Notes: generated from the letters alone by a model not told the origin. Positions 20,082 to 28,608 are shown, counted from the first letter of the stretch. The stretch: DNA of 64,000 bases from Mitsuaria sp. GD03876 (GCF_029840635.1 NZ_JAOCCU010000010.1:89255-153254), one strand, 5' to 3'. Numbers and translations: made by a program.

Positions 20082-20564
20082 ATGACGCTGTACCACTTCA
20101 CCGAATGCGGGCTCGACAACGTCTGGCTGCAGAACGGCTTTGCGTACAAGGACACGGCGTATGGACCAGCCGTCTCCTTCGCCGCGCTGGATGAGCTGCT
20201 CGACGCCATCGCCGCGCACCTGGTGCGCAAGCCGGCGCGGCTGACCGGCAAGGAGTTCCGCTACCTCCGGTCGCACATGCATCTGTCGCAAGCCGCCATG
20301 GCCAAGCTCCAGGGTGTCAGTGAACAGAACATCAGCTTGTGGGAGCGCCGGGGCCGAGTGCCCAAGTCCAACGACACGCTTCAGCGACTTCTGTATCTCA
20401 AGCACGCTTCCGGAGACGAATCGCTGAAGGCCGCCTTCGACCAGATCATGACCGTCGAGCGCCTGGTCCATCAAAGGATCGTGGCCACGTCGAGCCGCAA
20501 GGGCTGGCGGTTCAAGGTCGAGGAGGTCGAGCAGGACTCGGGCGAGGCGACGGTCGACGCCTGA
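20082..20564 (+). CDS. HTH antitoxin/repressor of the toxin-antitoxin pair
   Basis: 160 residues from the ATG at 20082, with AGGAGAAG immediately upstream overlapping the toxin stop. The N-terminus YHFTECGLDNVWLQNGF is a short conserved domain that I associate with antitoxin-like regulators next to DUF4258 genes. A Cro/C1-type helix-turn-helix follows (about residues 62-100; LSQAAMAKLQGVSEQNISLWERRG). The open frame upstream to 19848 is shadow of the toxin gene. It probably neutralises the toxin and represses the operon through the paired palindromes upstream. Confidence 0.75.
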   Translation: MTLYHFTECGLDNVWLQNGFAYKDTAYGPAVSFAALDELLDAIAAHLVRKPARLTGKEFRYLRSHMHLSQAAMAKLQGVSEQNISLWERRGRVPKSNDTLQRLLYLKHASGDESLKAAFDQIMTVERLVHQRIVATSSRKGWRFKVEEVEQDSGEATVDA

Positions 20565-20582
20565 CGCCGCGCGCTGGTGGGA

Positions 20583-21332
20583 TCAGCGCTTTTCCTGCAA
20601 CGCCATCGCCGCGCGGCGGCGCCGTTCGCGGCTGTTGGCCAGGTGGGTGCGCATCGCCGCCCGTGCCGCCTCGCTGTCGCGGGCCTCGATCGCGGTGAGG
20701 ATGGACTCGTGCTCCGCGTTCACCCGCAATAGGTAGTCCCGCTGCGCCAGCGGGTCCTCGTCGCCGGCGGCGCGCAGGCTCGCCAGGCGCGCCCGCGGGA
20801 TGCTCGGCGCGCCCAGCGTCGCCATCAGCTGCTCGAAGTGCGGGTTGCCCGTGGCGCGGGCGATCTCCAGGTGGAACTGGAAGTCCGGCGTCACCGCGTC
20901 ACGCCCGGCCTCCGCCGCCTCCGCGAACGCCGCCAGCGCCACCCGCATGTGCTGCAGGTGCGCCTCCGTGCGCCGCTGCGCGGCCAGCGCCGCCGCCTCG
21001 GTCTCGATGCCGATGCGCAGCTCCAGCACCGCGACCACGTCGTTCAAGGTGGCCATCTGCTCTGCGCCGATCCGGAACGGACCGCCCTCCCCCAGCCCCA
21101 GCACGAAGGTGCCGATGCCGTGCCGCGTCTCCACCAGCCCGGCCGCCTGCAGCTTGGAGATCGCCTCCCGCACCACCGTCCGGCTGACCTCGAACTCGGC
21201 CATGATCGCCGCCTCGGTCGGCAGCTTGTCGCCCGCGGCCAGCGCGCCCGCGCGAATCCGGTCCTCCAGCGCCCGGACAAGTCCGAGGGCCAGCGATTTC
21301 GGGCGAGAACGGGTCAGGGAAGCGGTCATCAC
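20583..21332 (-). CDS. FadR-type (FCD) GntR-family regulator
   Basis: A 249-residue regulator. The N-terminal winged helix-turn-helix spans about residues 15-80 (KLPTEAAIMAEFEVSRTVVREAISKLQ), and a C-terminal all-helical FCD ligand domain follows. FCD regulators commonly sense sugar acids and dicarboxylates, and this one lies between the glucarate and pectin operons. A dyad GTTGT-ACG-ACAAC at 21340-21352, immediately before the ATG, fits the TNGTNNNACNA rule for FadR-type operators and suggests autoregulation. Control of the glucarate operon is inferred from proximity. The 3' end converges with the antitoxin gene, 18 bases away. Confidence 0.86.
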   Translation of the reverse strand: MMTASLTRSRPKSLALGLVRALEDRIRAGALAAGDKLPTEAAIMAEFEVSRTVVREAISKLQAAGLVETRHGIGTFVLGLGEGGPFRIGAEQMATLNDVVAVLELRIGIETEAAALAAQRRTEAHLQHMRVALAAFAEAAEAGRDAVTPDFQFHLEIARATGNPHFEQLMATLGAPSIPRARLASLRAAGDEDPLAQRDYLLRVNAEHESILTAIEARDSEAARAAMRTHLANSRERRRRAAMALQEKR

Positions 21333-21339
21333 GGGTTAA

Positions 21340-21352
21340 GTTGTACGACAAC
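21340..21352. promoter_or_regulatory. candidate FadR-type operator
   Basis: The dyad GTTGT-ACG-ACAAC lies eight bases before the GntR/FCD start codon. It matches the half-site pattern of FadR-type GntR regulators and is placed to give autorepression. Confidence 0.5.
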
Positions 21353-21459
21353 ATAGGCCGGCACGACAACCGCGTTTTCGCGGTGTCGCGCCGATGCAGC
21401 GGTGTCGGAAGGGCCGGCGGGGGACAGCGGATTGTCCCGGAGGCGCAAGCGGCGGCGGC

Positions 21460-22266
21460 TCAGGCCTGGTCCAGCGGGAACTTGGCGCAGCCCAGCCGCG
21501 CCGAGATGTCGCGGCTGGCGCCCTGCAGCATCGCCACGACCTCGGGCGCCTTGGCTTCGTCGTAGCGGAAGGTCGGGAAGCTGACGCTCATGCCGGCGAT
21601 CGGCTGGCCGAGGCGGTCGAAGATCGGCACGCCCAGGCAGCGGATGTGATCGTCGAACTCCTCGCGGTCCTCGCCAAAGCCCTGTGCCCGCACCCGGTCG
21701 AGCTCGGCCTGGAACGCCGTCGCGTCGGTGATCGTCTTGTCGCGGAAGCGCTGGAACTCGGCGCCCGCCAGCACCCGCGCGCGCCGGTCCGGATGCTCCC
21801 AGGCCATCAGCACCTTGCCGATCGCCGTGCAGTGCAGCGGCGCGCGGCGGCCGATGCGCGAGTACATGCCCAGCATGTGCTTCGAATCGACCTTGTGGAC
21901 GTAGATGATCTCGCTGTCGATCAGCGTGCCCAGGTGTACCGTCTCGCCGGTGGCGTCGGCCAGCATCTGCATGTGGTGCTTGGACAGGTCGACCAGGTCC
22001 GGGTACTGCAGCGCCTTGGCGCCGATCTCGAAGACCTTCATCGCCAGCCCGTAGCGCTCGCTGTCGGTTTCCTGGCGGACGTAGCCCAGCGTCTTCATCG
22101 TCTGCAGGAAGCGGTAGACCGTCGCCTTGGGCATCGCCAGGCGGACCGACAACTCGGAGATGCCGGTGTCGCTGCGTTCCGACAGGGCCTGCAGGATGGC
22201 AAAGACCTTGAGGACAGCCGCCACCGATTCGGGCTGCTGCCTGCCGTCGTTCAGATCGTCATCCAT
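21460..22266 (-). CDS. kdgR: KdgR-type IclR-family regulator of pectin catabolism
   Basis: 268 residues. The N-terminal helix-turn-helix (SELSVRLAMPKATVYRFLQ) and C-terminal IclR effector domain (GMYSRIGRRAPLHCTAIGKV, then FGEDREEFDDHIRCLGVPIFD) match remembered KdgR sequences closely, including SFPTFRYDEA near the end. KdgR represses pectin genes until it binds 2-keto-3-deoxygluconate. I chose the ATG at 22266; the open frame runs further upstream only as shadow of the preceding gene, which ends 29 bases away. It is the last gene of the pectin operon, so its synthesis should rise with its own targets. Confidence 0.9.
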   Translation of the reverse strand: MDDDLNDGRQQPESVAAVLKVFAILQALSERSDTGISELSVRLAMPKATVYRFLQTMKTLGYVRQETDSERYGLAMKVFEIGAKALQYPDLVDLSKHHMQMLADATGETVHLGTLIDSEIIYVHKVDSKHMLGMYSRIGRRAPLHCTAIGKVLMAWEHPDRRARVLAGAEFQRFRDKTITDATAFQAELDRVRAQGFGEDREEFDDHIRCLGVPIFDRLGQPIAGMSVSFPTFRYDEAKAPEVVAMLQGASRDISARLGCAKFPLDQA

Positions 22267-22295
22267 GCGCAAGGTGTTCTTGGAAAGAAGGGATT

Positions 22296-24731
22296 TCACC
22301 ACAGCCGTCCCGCGCCCGCGCCCGCGCGGACCCGGGCGGCCGCCTCGTCGGCGGGCTCGATGGCCAGCCGGTACGGCGGCGTCCAGCCGGCCTCGCCCGC
22401 GATCGTCCGGCCCGGATTCCCGGCACGGAGCATGCCCGCGAGATCGACCGCCGCGCCGTTGATCCGCGAGCCGCGATCCTCGATCCGGTCGCCCTGGAGC
22501 CAGCGCGCCAGGCGCTCCGGCGCGATGCCCGGCGCGGCCTCCCAGGCGTTGCCCTCGAGCAGCAGCCGCGATTCGATGCCGACGCCGATCGAGTAGCCAT
22601 AGGGATAGTCCCCGTCCGGCGCGGCGACGTAGAGGTTGTTGGCGACATGCACCTGGCCGTAGCGCACGCGTGGCGTGCGTTCCTTCAGCTGCTCCCACAG
22701 GTTGTGATGCAGCGTCACGCGCAGGTGCCCGCGGTCGTCGCGATGGCCGTCGCCGCCGCCGATCAGCATCGTCTTGTCGTGCCGGCGGAAGACGTTCCAG
22801 GACACCGTCACGAAGTCGGAGCGCCGCGTGATGTCGAGCAGGCCGTCGTGCCGCTGCATCCGCTGGCCGAGCAGGACCGGCTCGCGCGGATCGGGGCGCT
22901 CGCCGTCGTCGAAGGCGCAGTGGTCGATCCACACCTGCGTGGCTTCTCGCAGCGAGACGGTGTCGTACTCGGAGTTCCACTCGCCGTGGCCGTTGTCGCG
23001 CGGGTCCCAGGCGGGGAAGAAGTCGTAGGCGTCGGAGAAGCGCAGGTTGCGCAGGATCACCTGGGAGACCCGCTCGAGCATCAGCGAGCCGCCGTCGAAG
23101 CCGGCGTCGGGCGCGATGCCGACGATCGTCGTGTGGGACGGCACCGGCACCACGACCCGCGCCGCCTGGCGCTTCGCGGAGCGCCGGCGCGCGTCCTCCA
23201 GCGGCCCCCGCGGCGCGTCCCGGCCCCAGGTCGCGGGGTCGTACTGGCGGACGAAGGCGTCGAGGTCGAAGGCGGGATCGCGGAAGTCGTCAACGCCGAG
23301 CCGGCGTCCGGACGCGTCGGCCGCGAGGTCGATGCGCGCGGCCAGCGCGATCAGCTTGGGCGTGTCGCCGAGCGCGAGCGCGGCATCGAGCTCCGCCCGG
23401 GTGCGCACGAGGCGGATCGCCGCGGGCGCCGCCTTCGCGCCGCCGACGGTGCCGCCGTTCATCGACGCCCAGCCGTCGCCCGGCGCCACCGCGTCGAAAG
23501 CGGCCGCGGGCAAGGCGAGGTTGCGGTACTCGGCCAGGCGATTCGCGTCCTCGCCGCTGGCGCTGAACGGCCGCCGCGAGGTCGAGGCGGCCCAGGGCGC
23601 CAGGTGCGGCCCGAGCAGGCTGTCGCGGATGAGCGCCTGGCCGTTGGGCGCCTCGTGCGCGCGGCGCCAGGCGCCGGCCTTCACGCCGTGGTCCCAGGCG
23701 CGGCCGAGGCTGATGCTGCCCGGCGCGACGCCGGGCTCGGCCAGCAGCCGGCTGTTGATCACCAGGAAGCCGTCCGAACGCAGCGCCGGCGTGCTCGGCG
23801 CGAGCACGTGACCGCCCTGCCCCGCCGCGCGGCGACCGGCGCGGCTGACGATCAGGCTGTCGTCGATGACCAGCGTCGCGGCGCCGAAGATGAAGTCGAC
23901 ATCGCCGCGGATCTCCGACCGCCGGACCAGCACGCGGGCGCGCGTGCCGTGGCGCTGCTCGGCGTAGAAGGTGTCCTGGTGGCCGAGTAGGCGGACGTCC
24001 TCGAGCTGGATCCGGTCGCCGGCCGTCATCAGCGCGACGGCCTGCGCGCCGCCGCTTTCCGACACGCCCGGCGGATACCCGGCGCCGCCGCGCACGCCAT
24101 CCATCGCGTCGTTGGCGATCGTCAGCCGCGCGAGCTGCACGTCGTCGCCCAGGATCGCGACGCTGGCGCTGCCGGCCGTGCCGACGATGTCGCTGCCCAA
24201 CGCCGGAAGACAGGGTTGCGCCGGCGCGTCGGGCGCCTTCGGCAGCGCGTTGTAGCGGCCGTCGACCAGCACGACCGCCGAGGGGTCGCCGGGGCCGTAC
24301 AGCGTGAACGGCGCCTTGCCTTGCGCGCACAGCGGGCCGCGGTAGGTGCCCGGCTTGATGAGCACGTAGGTGCGTGGGAGCGCGCCGGCCTGCGCGCCGG
24401 CTCTTGCGGCGGGCAACGCGTCGATCGCCGCCTGCACCGTCCGGTGCGTCCCGCTGCCGTCCGCCGCGACGACGAAGGTCGGCGTCCAGCGAGACGGATC
24501 GAGCGGCGCCGGCTGCCAGTCGCCGAGGTAAGTCGCCACCGTCGCGGTCGCCGCCGCGGCCTCGTCGAGTTGCGGCCGCGCGGATGCCAGCACGCGCCCC
24601 GCTGCCACCGCGTCCCCAGGCGTCGGGATCGCTGTCGTCGGCGTCGGCGTCGGCATCGGCGTCGCCATCACGCTCATGCCGGCCGCCAGTCCCGCGACCA
24701 GGGCCGTGACCACGACACGCCGGCCTCGCAT
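22296..24731 (-). CDS. secreted pectinesterase (CE8)-pectate lyase (PL1) fusion
   Basis: About 811 residues with a signal peptide (VVVTALVAGLAAGMSVMA), then a Thr/Pro-rich stretch. The first catalytic domain (about 70-400) is a pectin methylesterase: GHQDTFY near residue 250 and the catalytic-aspartate motif GDVDFIFG near 277-283, with LGRAWD in place of the usual LGRPW. The second (about 440-780) is a PL1 pectate lyase: WIDHC near 600 and RTPRVR near 685, the arginine of which is the catalytic base in this family. One polypeptide would therefore remove methyl esters and then cleave the exposed polygalacturonate. The start is a GTG (24734) or the next-codon ATG (24731); both overlap the ogl stop. 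Confidence 0.9.
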   Translation of the reverse strand: MRGRRVVVTALVAGLAAGMSVMATPMPTPTPTTAIPTPGDAVAAGRVLASARPQLDEAAAATATVATYLGDWQPAPLDPSRWTPTFVVAADGSGTHRTVQAAIDALPAARAGAQAGALPRTYVLIKPGTYRGPLCAQGKAPFTLYGPGDPSAVVLVDGRYNALPKAPDAPAQPCLPALGSDIVGTAGSASVAILGDDVQLARLTIANDAMDGVRGGAGYPPGVSESGGAQAVALMTAGDRIQLEDVRLLGHQDTFYAEQRHGTRARVLVRRSEIRGDVDFIFGAATLVIDDSLIVSRAGRRAAGQGGHVLAPSTPALRSDGFLVINSRLLAEPGVAPGSISLGRAWDHGVKAGAWRRAHEAPNGQALIRDSLLGPHLAPWAASTSRRPFSASGEDANRLAEYRNLALPAAAFDAVAPGDGWASMNGGTVGGAKAAPAAIRLVRTRAELDAALALGDTPKLIALAARIDLAADASGRRLGVDDFRDPAFDLDAFVRQYDPATWGRDAPRGPLEDARRRSAKRQAARVVVPVPSHTTIVGIAPDAGFDGGSLMLERVSQVILRNLRFSDAYDFFPAWDPRDNGHGEWNSEYDTVSLREATQVWIDHCAFDDGERPDPREPVLLGQRMQRHDGLLDITRRSDFVTVSWNVFRRHDKTMLIGGGDGHRDDRGHLRVTLHHNLWEQLKERTPRVRYGQVHVANNLYVAAPDGDYPYGYSIGVGIESRLLLEGNAWEAAPGIAPERLARWLQGDRIEDRGSRINGAAVDLAGMLRAGNPGRTIAGEAGWTPPYRLAIEPADEAAARVRAGAGAGRLW

Positions 24732-25882
24732 CACAGGTCCGCCAGGTACAGCGCCGGTTCGCCCTCGGCGTCGGCGCTGAACAGCACCTGCGTCTCATCG
24801 GGCGTGAACGACGGATGCGGATGAGTGACCTGCCGGTTGCCCTTGTGGACCCGCCACGAGCTGTCGTGCCGGGCGACACGCCGCTCGGTGCCGGCCTTCA
24901 GGTCGAACAGGTGCAGGAACGGATCGGTGGCGATCTGGTGGCTGCCGGTGTCGGCGACATCGGCCGGCGAGTCGCAGCCATCGCCGATCAGCAGCGTGCC
25001 GTCGTGGTTGCTCATCAGGTGCGAGCACGGCGGCATCCGCGCCAGCCGCCGCGACGCCAGCGTCACCGGATCCAGCGCGCAGATCCAGCGGTCGCGCTGC
25101 CCCTTCAGGTAGGACACATAGATCATCGCGGAGCCGTCCGGCACCCAGAACTCGTGGGTGCAGCTCTCGCCGACATCGTGCCGGCGCCCGCAGCGCACGT
25201 TGCGGCCGTCCTCGTCGACGAACCACATCCGCGCGTCGACCAGGTCGTGCGGTCCCTCATGGCAATAAGCCACCGTGTGGTCGTCGCCCGGCCGGTACTG
25301 CGGATGGCCGAGCCAGCCCTGCTGCTCCAGGATCACCTCGCGCGCGCCGGTCGCCAGGTCGATGCGGATCAGCCGGCAGCGCGGCTTCGCATGGAACATC
25401 TGGTGGAACTTCTGCCAGTCGCTGAGCGGGAACCAGTCGCTCGCCGCGATCTCGATGCCGACCATCTTCGTGCAGGCCGAATTCGCCACCCAGGTGCCGT
25501 AGCCGACCCAGCCCTCGGGCACGGTGTAGACCACCTCCTCGCCCAGGTCGCGCATCGACAGCCGGATCAATTGCCGCTCCGCGCGGACGAAGTACAGGTG
25601 ACGATCATCGGGGCTGAGGAAGCCGCCGAAGGTGTTCTCGCCCGGCTGGTCGGTGAGCTGGGTCGCGACCTGCGTGCGCAGGTCCAGCAGGTGGTAGTTC
25701 CAGCTCGTGCCGGGCCCGAACTCCGCGCCGAAGATCAGCGTCGCGCCGTCGTTGGTGAAACACTTCTGATAGAAGTAATTGCGATGGCAGGTCACCTCCG
25801 GCGGCGTCAGGCGCGTGACGCGCGCGCCGGTGTCGGGATCCTCGCGGGTGACGAAGCGGAGCTGGCGTTCGTTGGCTTTCAT
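24731..25882 (-). CDS. ogl: oligogalacturonate lyase (PL22)
   Basis: 383 residues, close to the 388 of the Dickeya enzyme, which it resembles along its length: VTRLTPPEVTCHRNYFYQK at the start, TFGGFLSPDD, WVGYGTWVANS, CHEGPHDLVDARMWFVDEDG, GESCTHEFWVPDGSAMIYVS, MPPCSHLMSNHDG and VTHPHPSFTPDE. It is a seven-bladed propeller whose histidines bind manganese. In the cytoplasm it cuts unsaturated di- and trigalacturonates to 5-keto-4-deoxyuronate-type monomers. The start is the ATG at 25882; a GTG at 25903 overlapping the togB stop would add seven residues. It overlaps the next gene by a few bases, so translation is coupled. Confidence 0.96.
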   Translation of the reverse strand: MKANERQLRFVTREDPDTGARVTRLTPPEVTCHRNYFYQKCFTNDGATLIFGAEFGPGTSWNYHLLDLRTQVATQLTDQPGENTFGGFLSPDDRHLYFVRAERQLIRLSMRDLGEEVVYTVPEGWVGYGTWVANSACTKMVGIEIAASDWFPLSDWQKFHQMFHAKPRCRLIRIDLATGAREVILEQQGWLGHPQYRPGDDHTVAYCHEGPHDLVDARMWFVDEDGRNVRCGRRHDVGESCTHEFWVPDGSAMIYVSYLKGQRDRWICALDPVTLASRRLARMPPCSHLMSNHDGTLLIGDGCDSPADVADTGSHQIATDPFLHLFDLKAGTERRVARHDSSWRVHKGNRQVTHPHPSFTPDETQVLFSADAEGEPALYLADL

Positions 25883-25899
25883 GGTCGCTGTGATCGCTT

Positions 25900-27243
25900 T
25901 CACTTGATCCGTTGCAGCAGGGCCTGGCCCTCGGTGACGAGCCGTCGCGCCGCGTCGGCGTCGCCGGTCTTGCCGTAGGCGACGGTCTCGAAGACCTCGC
26001 GCATGAACTTGTGCAGCCGCGCATGCTCGAACAGCGGCGCCGGCCGCCGCAGCCGGCCCGATACGCGCCGCGCGCGGATCTGGTCGTGCGCGGCGACCTC
26101 CAGCGGGGGCAGCGTGCCCGCCGCCTTCAGCTGCTCGAAGGGCCCGCGCGCCGACGGCAGCCCGCGCGTGCGGCCCAGCAGCGCGGCGGCCTCCGGGTCG
26201 GTGAGCAGGAAGTTGACGAGCTTCGCCGCCATCTCGGCGCGGCCGTTCTTCTCGGCATGCCGGCTCACCGCGTACATCACCGTGGGCCGGCCGAACATGC
26301 CGCTGTCGAGCGCGTCCGGCAGCGTCGGAAACTCGCCGAGCACCAGCTTCTGCCGCGCGTCCAGCGTCGACGCGCGCAGCGCGATCACCGAGTCCCAGGT
26401 GTAGTTGCCGGCCCAGCGCCCGACGACCCAGTCGGGCTGCTGCTCGGTCGGTTTCTCCGCGCCGCCCAGGCTGGCCCGCAGCGGCAGCGGCGTGGCGACA
26501 TGCTCGCCGACCAGCCGCTTGTAGACCCGCACCCAGTCCAGCGCCGCGGCCTCGCTCATCGCCACGCGCGGCTGCGACGGATCGACGTAGGCGGTGCCGT
26601 GGCGTTGCTGCACCCAGGCCTGGGCGAGCAGCATCATGTCGTAGAGCTCGCCGTCGAGCGGATAGGCGTCCTCGCCGAGGACCCGCCGGAACGCCGGCCC
26701 GCTGGCGAAGAGCTCGTCCCAGGTGCGCGGCAGCGCCAGGCCGGCGCGCTCGAAGGCCGCCTGGTTCCAGAGCATCACCCGCGCGCTGAACGACACCGGC
26801 AGCGCGTTGAGCTTGCCGTCGACGTCGCCGTAGGCCAGGTCCTCGCGGTCGAACTGCGACAGGTCCAGGCGTGCCGCGTGGCGGTGCAGGTCCGCGAAGC
26901 CGTTGCCGCGCTTGCTGAACATCGCCAGCCAGGCCCAGTTGATCTGCATGACGTCGGGCTCGGAGCCGCCGGCGATCTGCGTGGTCAGCCGTTCCAGGTA
27001 GCCGTTGAAGCCCATGTACTCGGCCTTCACCCGCACGCCGTGGCGGCGCTCGAAGAGCGCCAGCGCCTTGAGCGTCGCCTCGTGGCGGCCGGCGCCGCCC
27101 CACCAGGCGAAGCGCAGCGTGGGGAGCTTGTCCTGCGCGCGCAGGATCCCAGGCAGGGTCAGCGCCGCCGTCACGCCGGCGGTCGCGGCCACCGCGGCCG
27201 TACCCGCGGCGATGCCGAGCAGCTGTCGTCGCGGCAGGCTCAT
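25900..27243 (-). CDS. togB: oligogalacturonide ABC transporter substrate-binding protein
   Basis: 447 residues, an extracellular solute-binding protein of the sugar (family 1) class. The N-terminus MSLPRRQLLGIAAG looks like a twin-arginine signal, followed by LTLPGILRAQ and then LPTLRFAWWGGAGRHEATLKA, where binding begins. Later segments MGFNGYLERLTTQIAGGSEPD and VVGRWAGNYTWDS agree with oligogalacturonide-binding TogB rather than maltose-type proteins. The ATG at 27243 overlaps the togA stop by four bases (ATGA). The long open frame upstream is shadow. Position between the ABC ATPase and ogl supports the substrate call. Confidence 0.88.
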   Translation of the reverse strand: MSLPRRQLLGIAAGTAAVAATAGVTAALTLPGILRAQDKLPTLRFAWWGGAGRHEATLKALALFERRHGVRVKAEYMGFNGYLERLTTQIAGGSEPDVMQINWAWLAMFSKRGNGFADLHRHAARLDLSQFDREDLAYGDVDGKLNALPVSFSARVMLWNQAAFERAGLALPRTWDELFASGPAFRRVLGEDAYPLDGELYDMMLLAQAWVQQRHGTAYVDPSQPRVAMSEAAALDWVRVYKRLVGEHVATPLPLRASLGGAEKPTEQQPDWVVGRWAGNYTWDSVIALRASTLDARQKLVLGEFPTLPDALDSGMFGRPTVMYAVSRHAEKNGRAEMAAKLVNFLLTDPEAAALLGRTRGLPSARGPFEQLKAAGTLPPLEVAAHDQIRARRVSGRLRRPAPLFEHARLHKFMREVFETVAYGKTGDADAARRLVTEGQALLQRIK

Positions 27244-28445
27244 GCGTAGGTTCCTGAGTGCACGGCCGTCGCTGGCGACAAGGTCGAGGACGTCCCTGAA
27301 GCAACCGACGGCAGCAGGTTCACGCCGGTCGTCGCGTCGAAGAGATGGCAAGCCGTCATCTGCAGGTGCAGCGTCAGCCTGTCGCCACGCGCGAGGCCCG
27401 CCAGCACCACGGCCTGCTCCGCCGGGATGCGCGCGGTCATCGGCAATCCGCCAAGCTCCGCGTGCAGGTAGACCTCCGAACCCATGTGCTCGGTGAAGCG
27501 CAGCCGCGCATCGACCGCGACGCTGTCGCCCTGCGCGCGCGGCGACAGGCCGATGTGCTCCGGCCGCAGGCCGAAGGTCACCGCACCGTCGGTGGGCCGC
27601 GGCAGCGCGGCCAGGCCCGCCGCCTTGTCGGCCGGCAGCATCAGTCGCGCGCCGCCGACCTCGACCGCCAGGCCCGCGTCGGTCGCCTCCAACCGGGCCG
27701 CGAGCAGGTTCATCTCCGGCGATCCGATGAACCCCGCGACGAACGCATTCGCCGGACGGTCGTACAGCGCCGTCGGCGTGTCGACCTGCTGGATCACCCC
27801 GTCCTTGAGCACGCAGATGCGCTCGCCCATCGTCATCGCCTCGACCTGGTCGTGGGTGACGTAGATCGTCGTCGCCGGCTGGCGACCGTCCCGCAGCGTG
27901 CGGTGCAGCTCCGTCAGCCGCACCCGCATCGCGGCGCGCAACTTCGCATCCAGATTGGAGAGCGGTTCGTCGAACAGGAATACGTCCGGCTTCTTGACGA
28001 TCGCACGACCCACCGCCACGCGTTGCGCCTGGCCGCCGGAAAGCTGCTTCGGATACCGATCCAGCAAATGCTCCATCTCCAGCAGCGACGCGGCATGCCG
28101 CACGCGCTGGTCCAGCTCCGCCTTCGGCGTCCCGGCCAGCTTCAGACCGAACGCCAGGTTGTCGTAGACCTTCATGTGGGGATACAGCGCGTAGTTCTGG
28201 AACACCATCGCGATGCCGCGTTGCTTCGGCGGCAGGCCATTGACCGTGCGATCGCCGATGCGCAACTCGCCGCCCGTGATGCTCTCCAAGCCCGCGATCA
28301 TCCGCAGCAACGTCGACTTCGCACAACCCGACGGGCCCACGAAAACCATGAACTCGCCGTCCCGCACCTCCAGGTCCACCCCGTGCACAGCCTTGAAGCC
28401 GTTGGGATACACCTTCTCGACCTTGCTCAGGCTCACTCTTGCCAC
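27240..28445 (-). CDS. togA: oligogalacturonide ABC transporter ATPase, Walker A Gly replaced by Ala
   Basis: 401 residues from a GTG at 28445, which has GGAGA eight bases upstream; an in-frame ATG at 28520 gives an unrelated 25-residue extension. It is a MalK/UgpC-type ATPase with LSGGQAQRVAVGRA, Walker B VFLFDEPLSNLDAKLR and a C-terminal regulatory OB-fold. The Walker A reads GPSGCAKST: the invariant glycine before the catalytic lysine is alanine (A42, codon GCG at 28320-28322). This would be expected to alter nucleotide binding unless tolerated. Otherwise the protein looks intact, so it should serve TogM and TogN, perhaps with lower activity. Confidence 0.87.
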   Translation of the reverse strand: MARVSLSKVEKVYPNGFKAVHGVDLEVRDGEFMVFVGPSGCAKSTLLRMIAGLESITGGELRIGDRTVNGLPPKQRGIAMVFQNYALYPHMKVYDNLAFGLKLAGTPKAELDQRVRHAASLLEMEHLLDRYPKQLSGGQAQRVAVGRAIVKKPDVFLFDEPLSNLDAKLRAAMRVRLTELHRTLRDGRQPATTIYVTHDQVEAMTMGERICVLKDGVIQQVDTPTALYDRPANAFVAGFIGSPEMNLLAARLEATDAGLAVEVGGARLMLPADKAAGLAALPRPTDGAVTFGLRPEHIGLSPRAQGDSVAVDARLRFTEHMGSEVYLHAELGGLPMTARIPAEQAVVLAGLARGDRLTLHLQMTACHLFDATTGVNLLPSVASGTSSTLSPATAVHSGTYA

Positions 28446-28487
28446 GGTGCTTGTCTCCAGCTGTCGTACTTCATTCGTCGGAGCAGG

Positions 28488-28586
28488 GTCGGAACGCAAT
28501 CTGGGCCCCTCCCACTCCATGTCCCCCGCCCGCTCCGCGGGCTCCTCCTAATACTTCCGTGTGAGGGGCCCAGCTCGCGTTCCGAC
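28488..28586. repeat. large imperfect inverted repeat between togN and togA
   Basis: Arms at 28488-28515 and 28559-28586 match at 25 of 28 positions; they contain GTCGGAACGC and CTGGGCCCCTC without mismatch. The loop holds a second, perfect hairpin, GCCCGC-TCC-GCGGGC (28528-28542). It lies in the 163-base gap inside the operon, so it would be transcribed. It could slow 3' exonucleases and give togMN more mRNA than downstream genes, or be a REP/MITE-like insertion. No T-tract follows, so simple termination is less likely. Confidence 0.75.
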
Positions 28587-28608
28587 GCGTGACACCGACG
28601 CCCCACCC

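Noticed and set aside
21421..21438. Terminator GGGACA-GCGGAT-TGTCCC after kdgR
   Set aside because: Only 6-bp arms and no T-run on the reading strand; a weak hairpin at best.
24731..27304. An 857-codon frame joining ogl to sequence upstream
   Set aside because: The upstream part is the wrong frame of togB; only the last 383 codons match oligogalacturonate lyase. It is not a real fusion.
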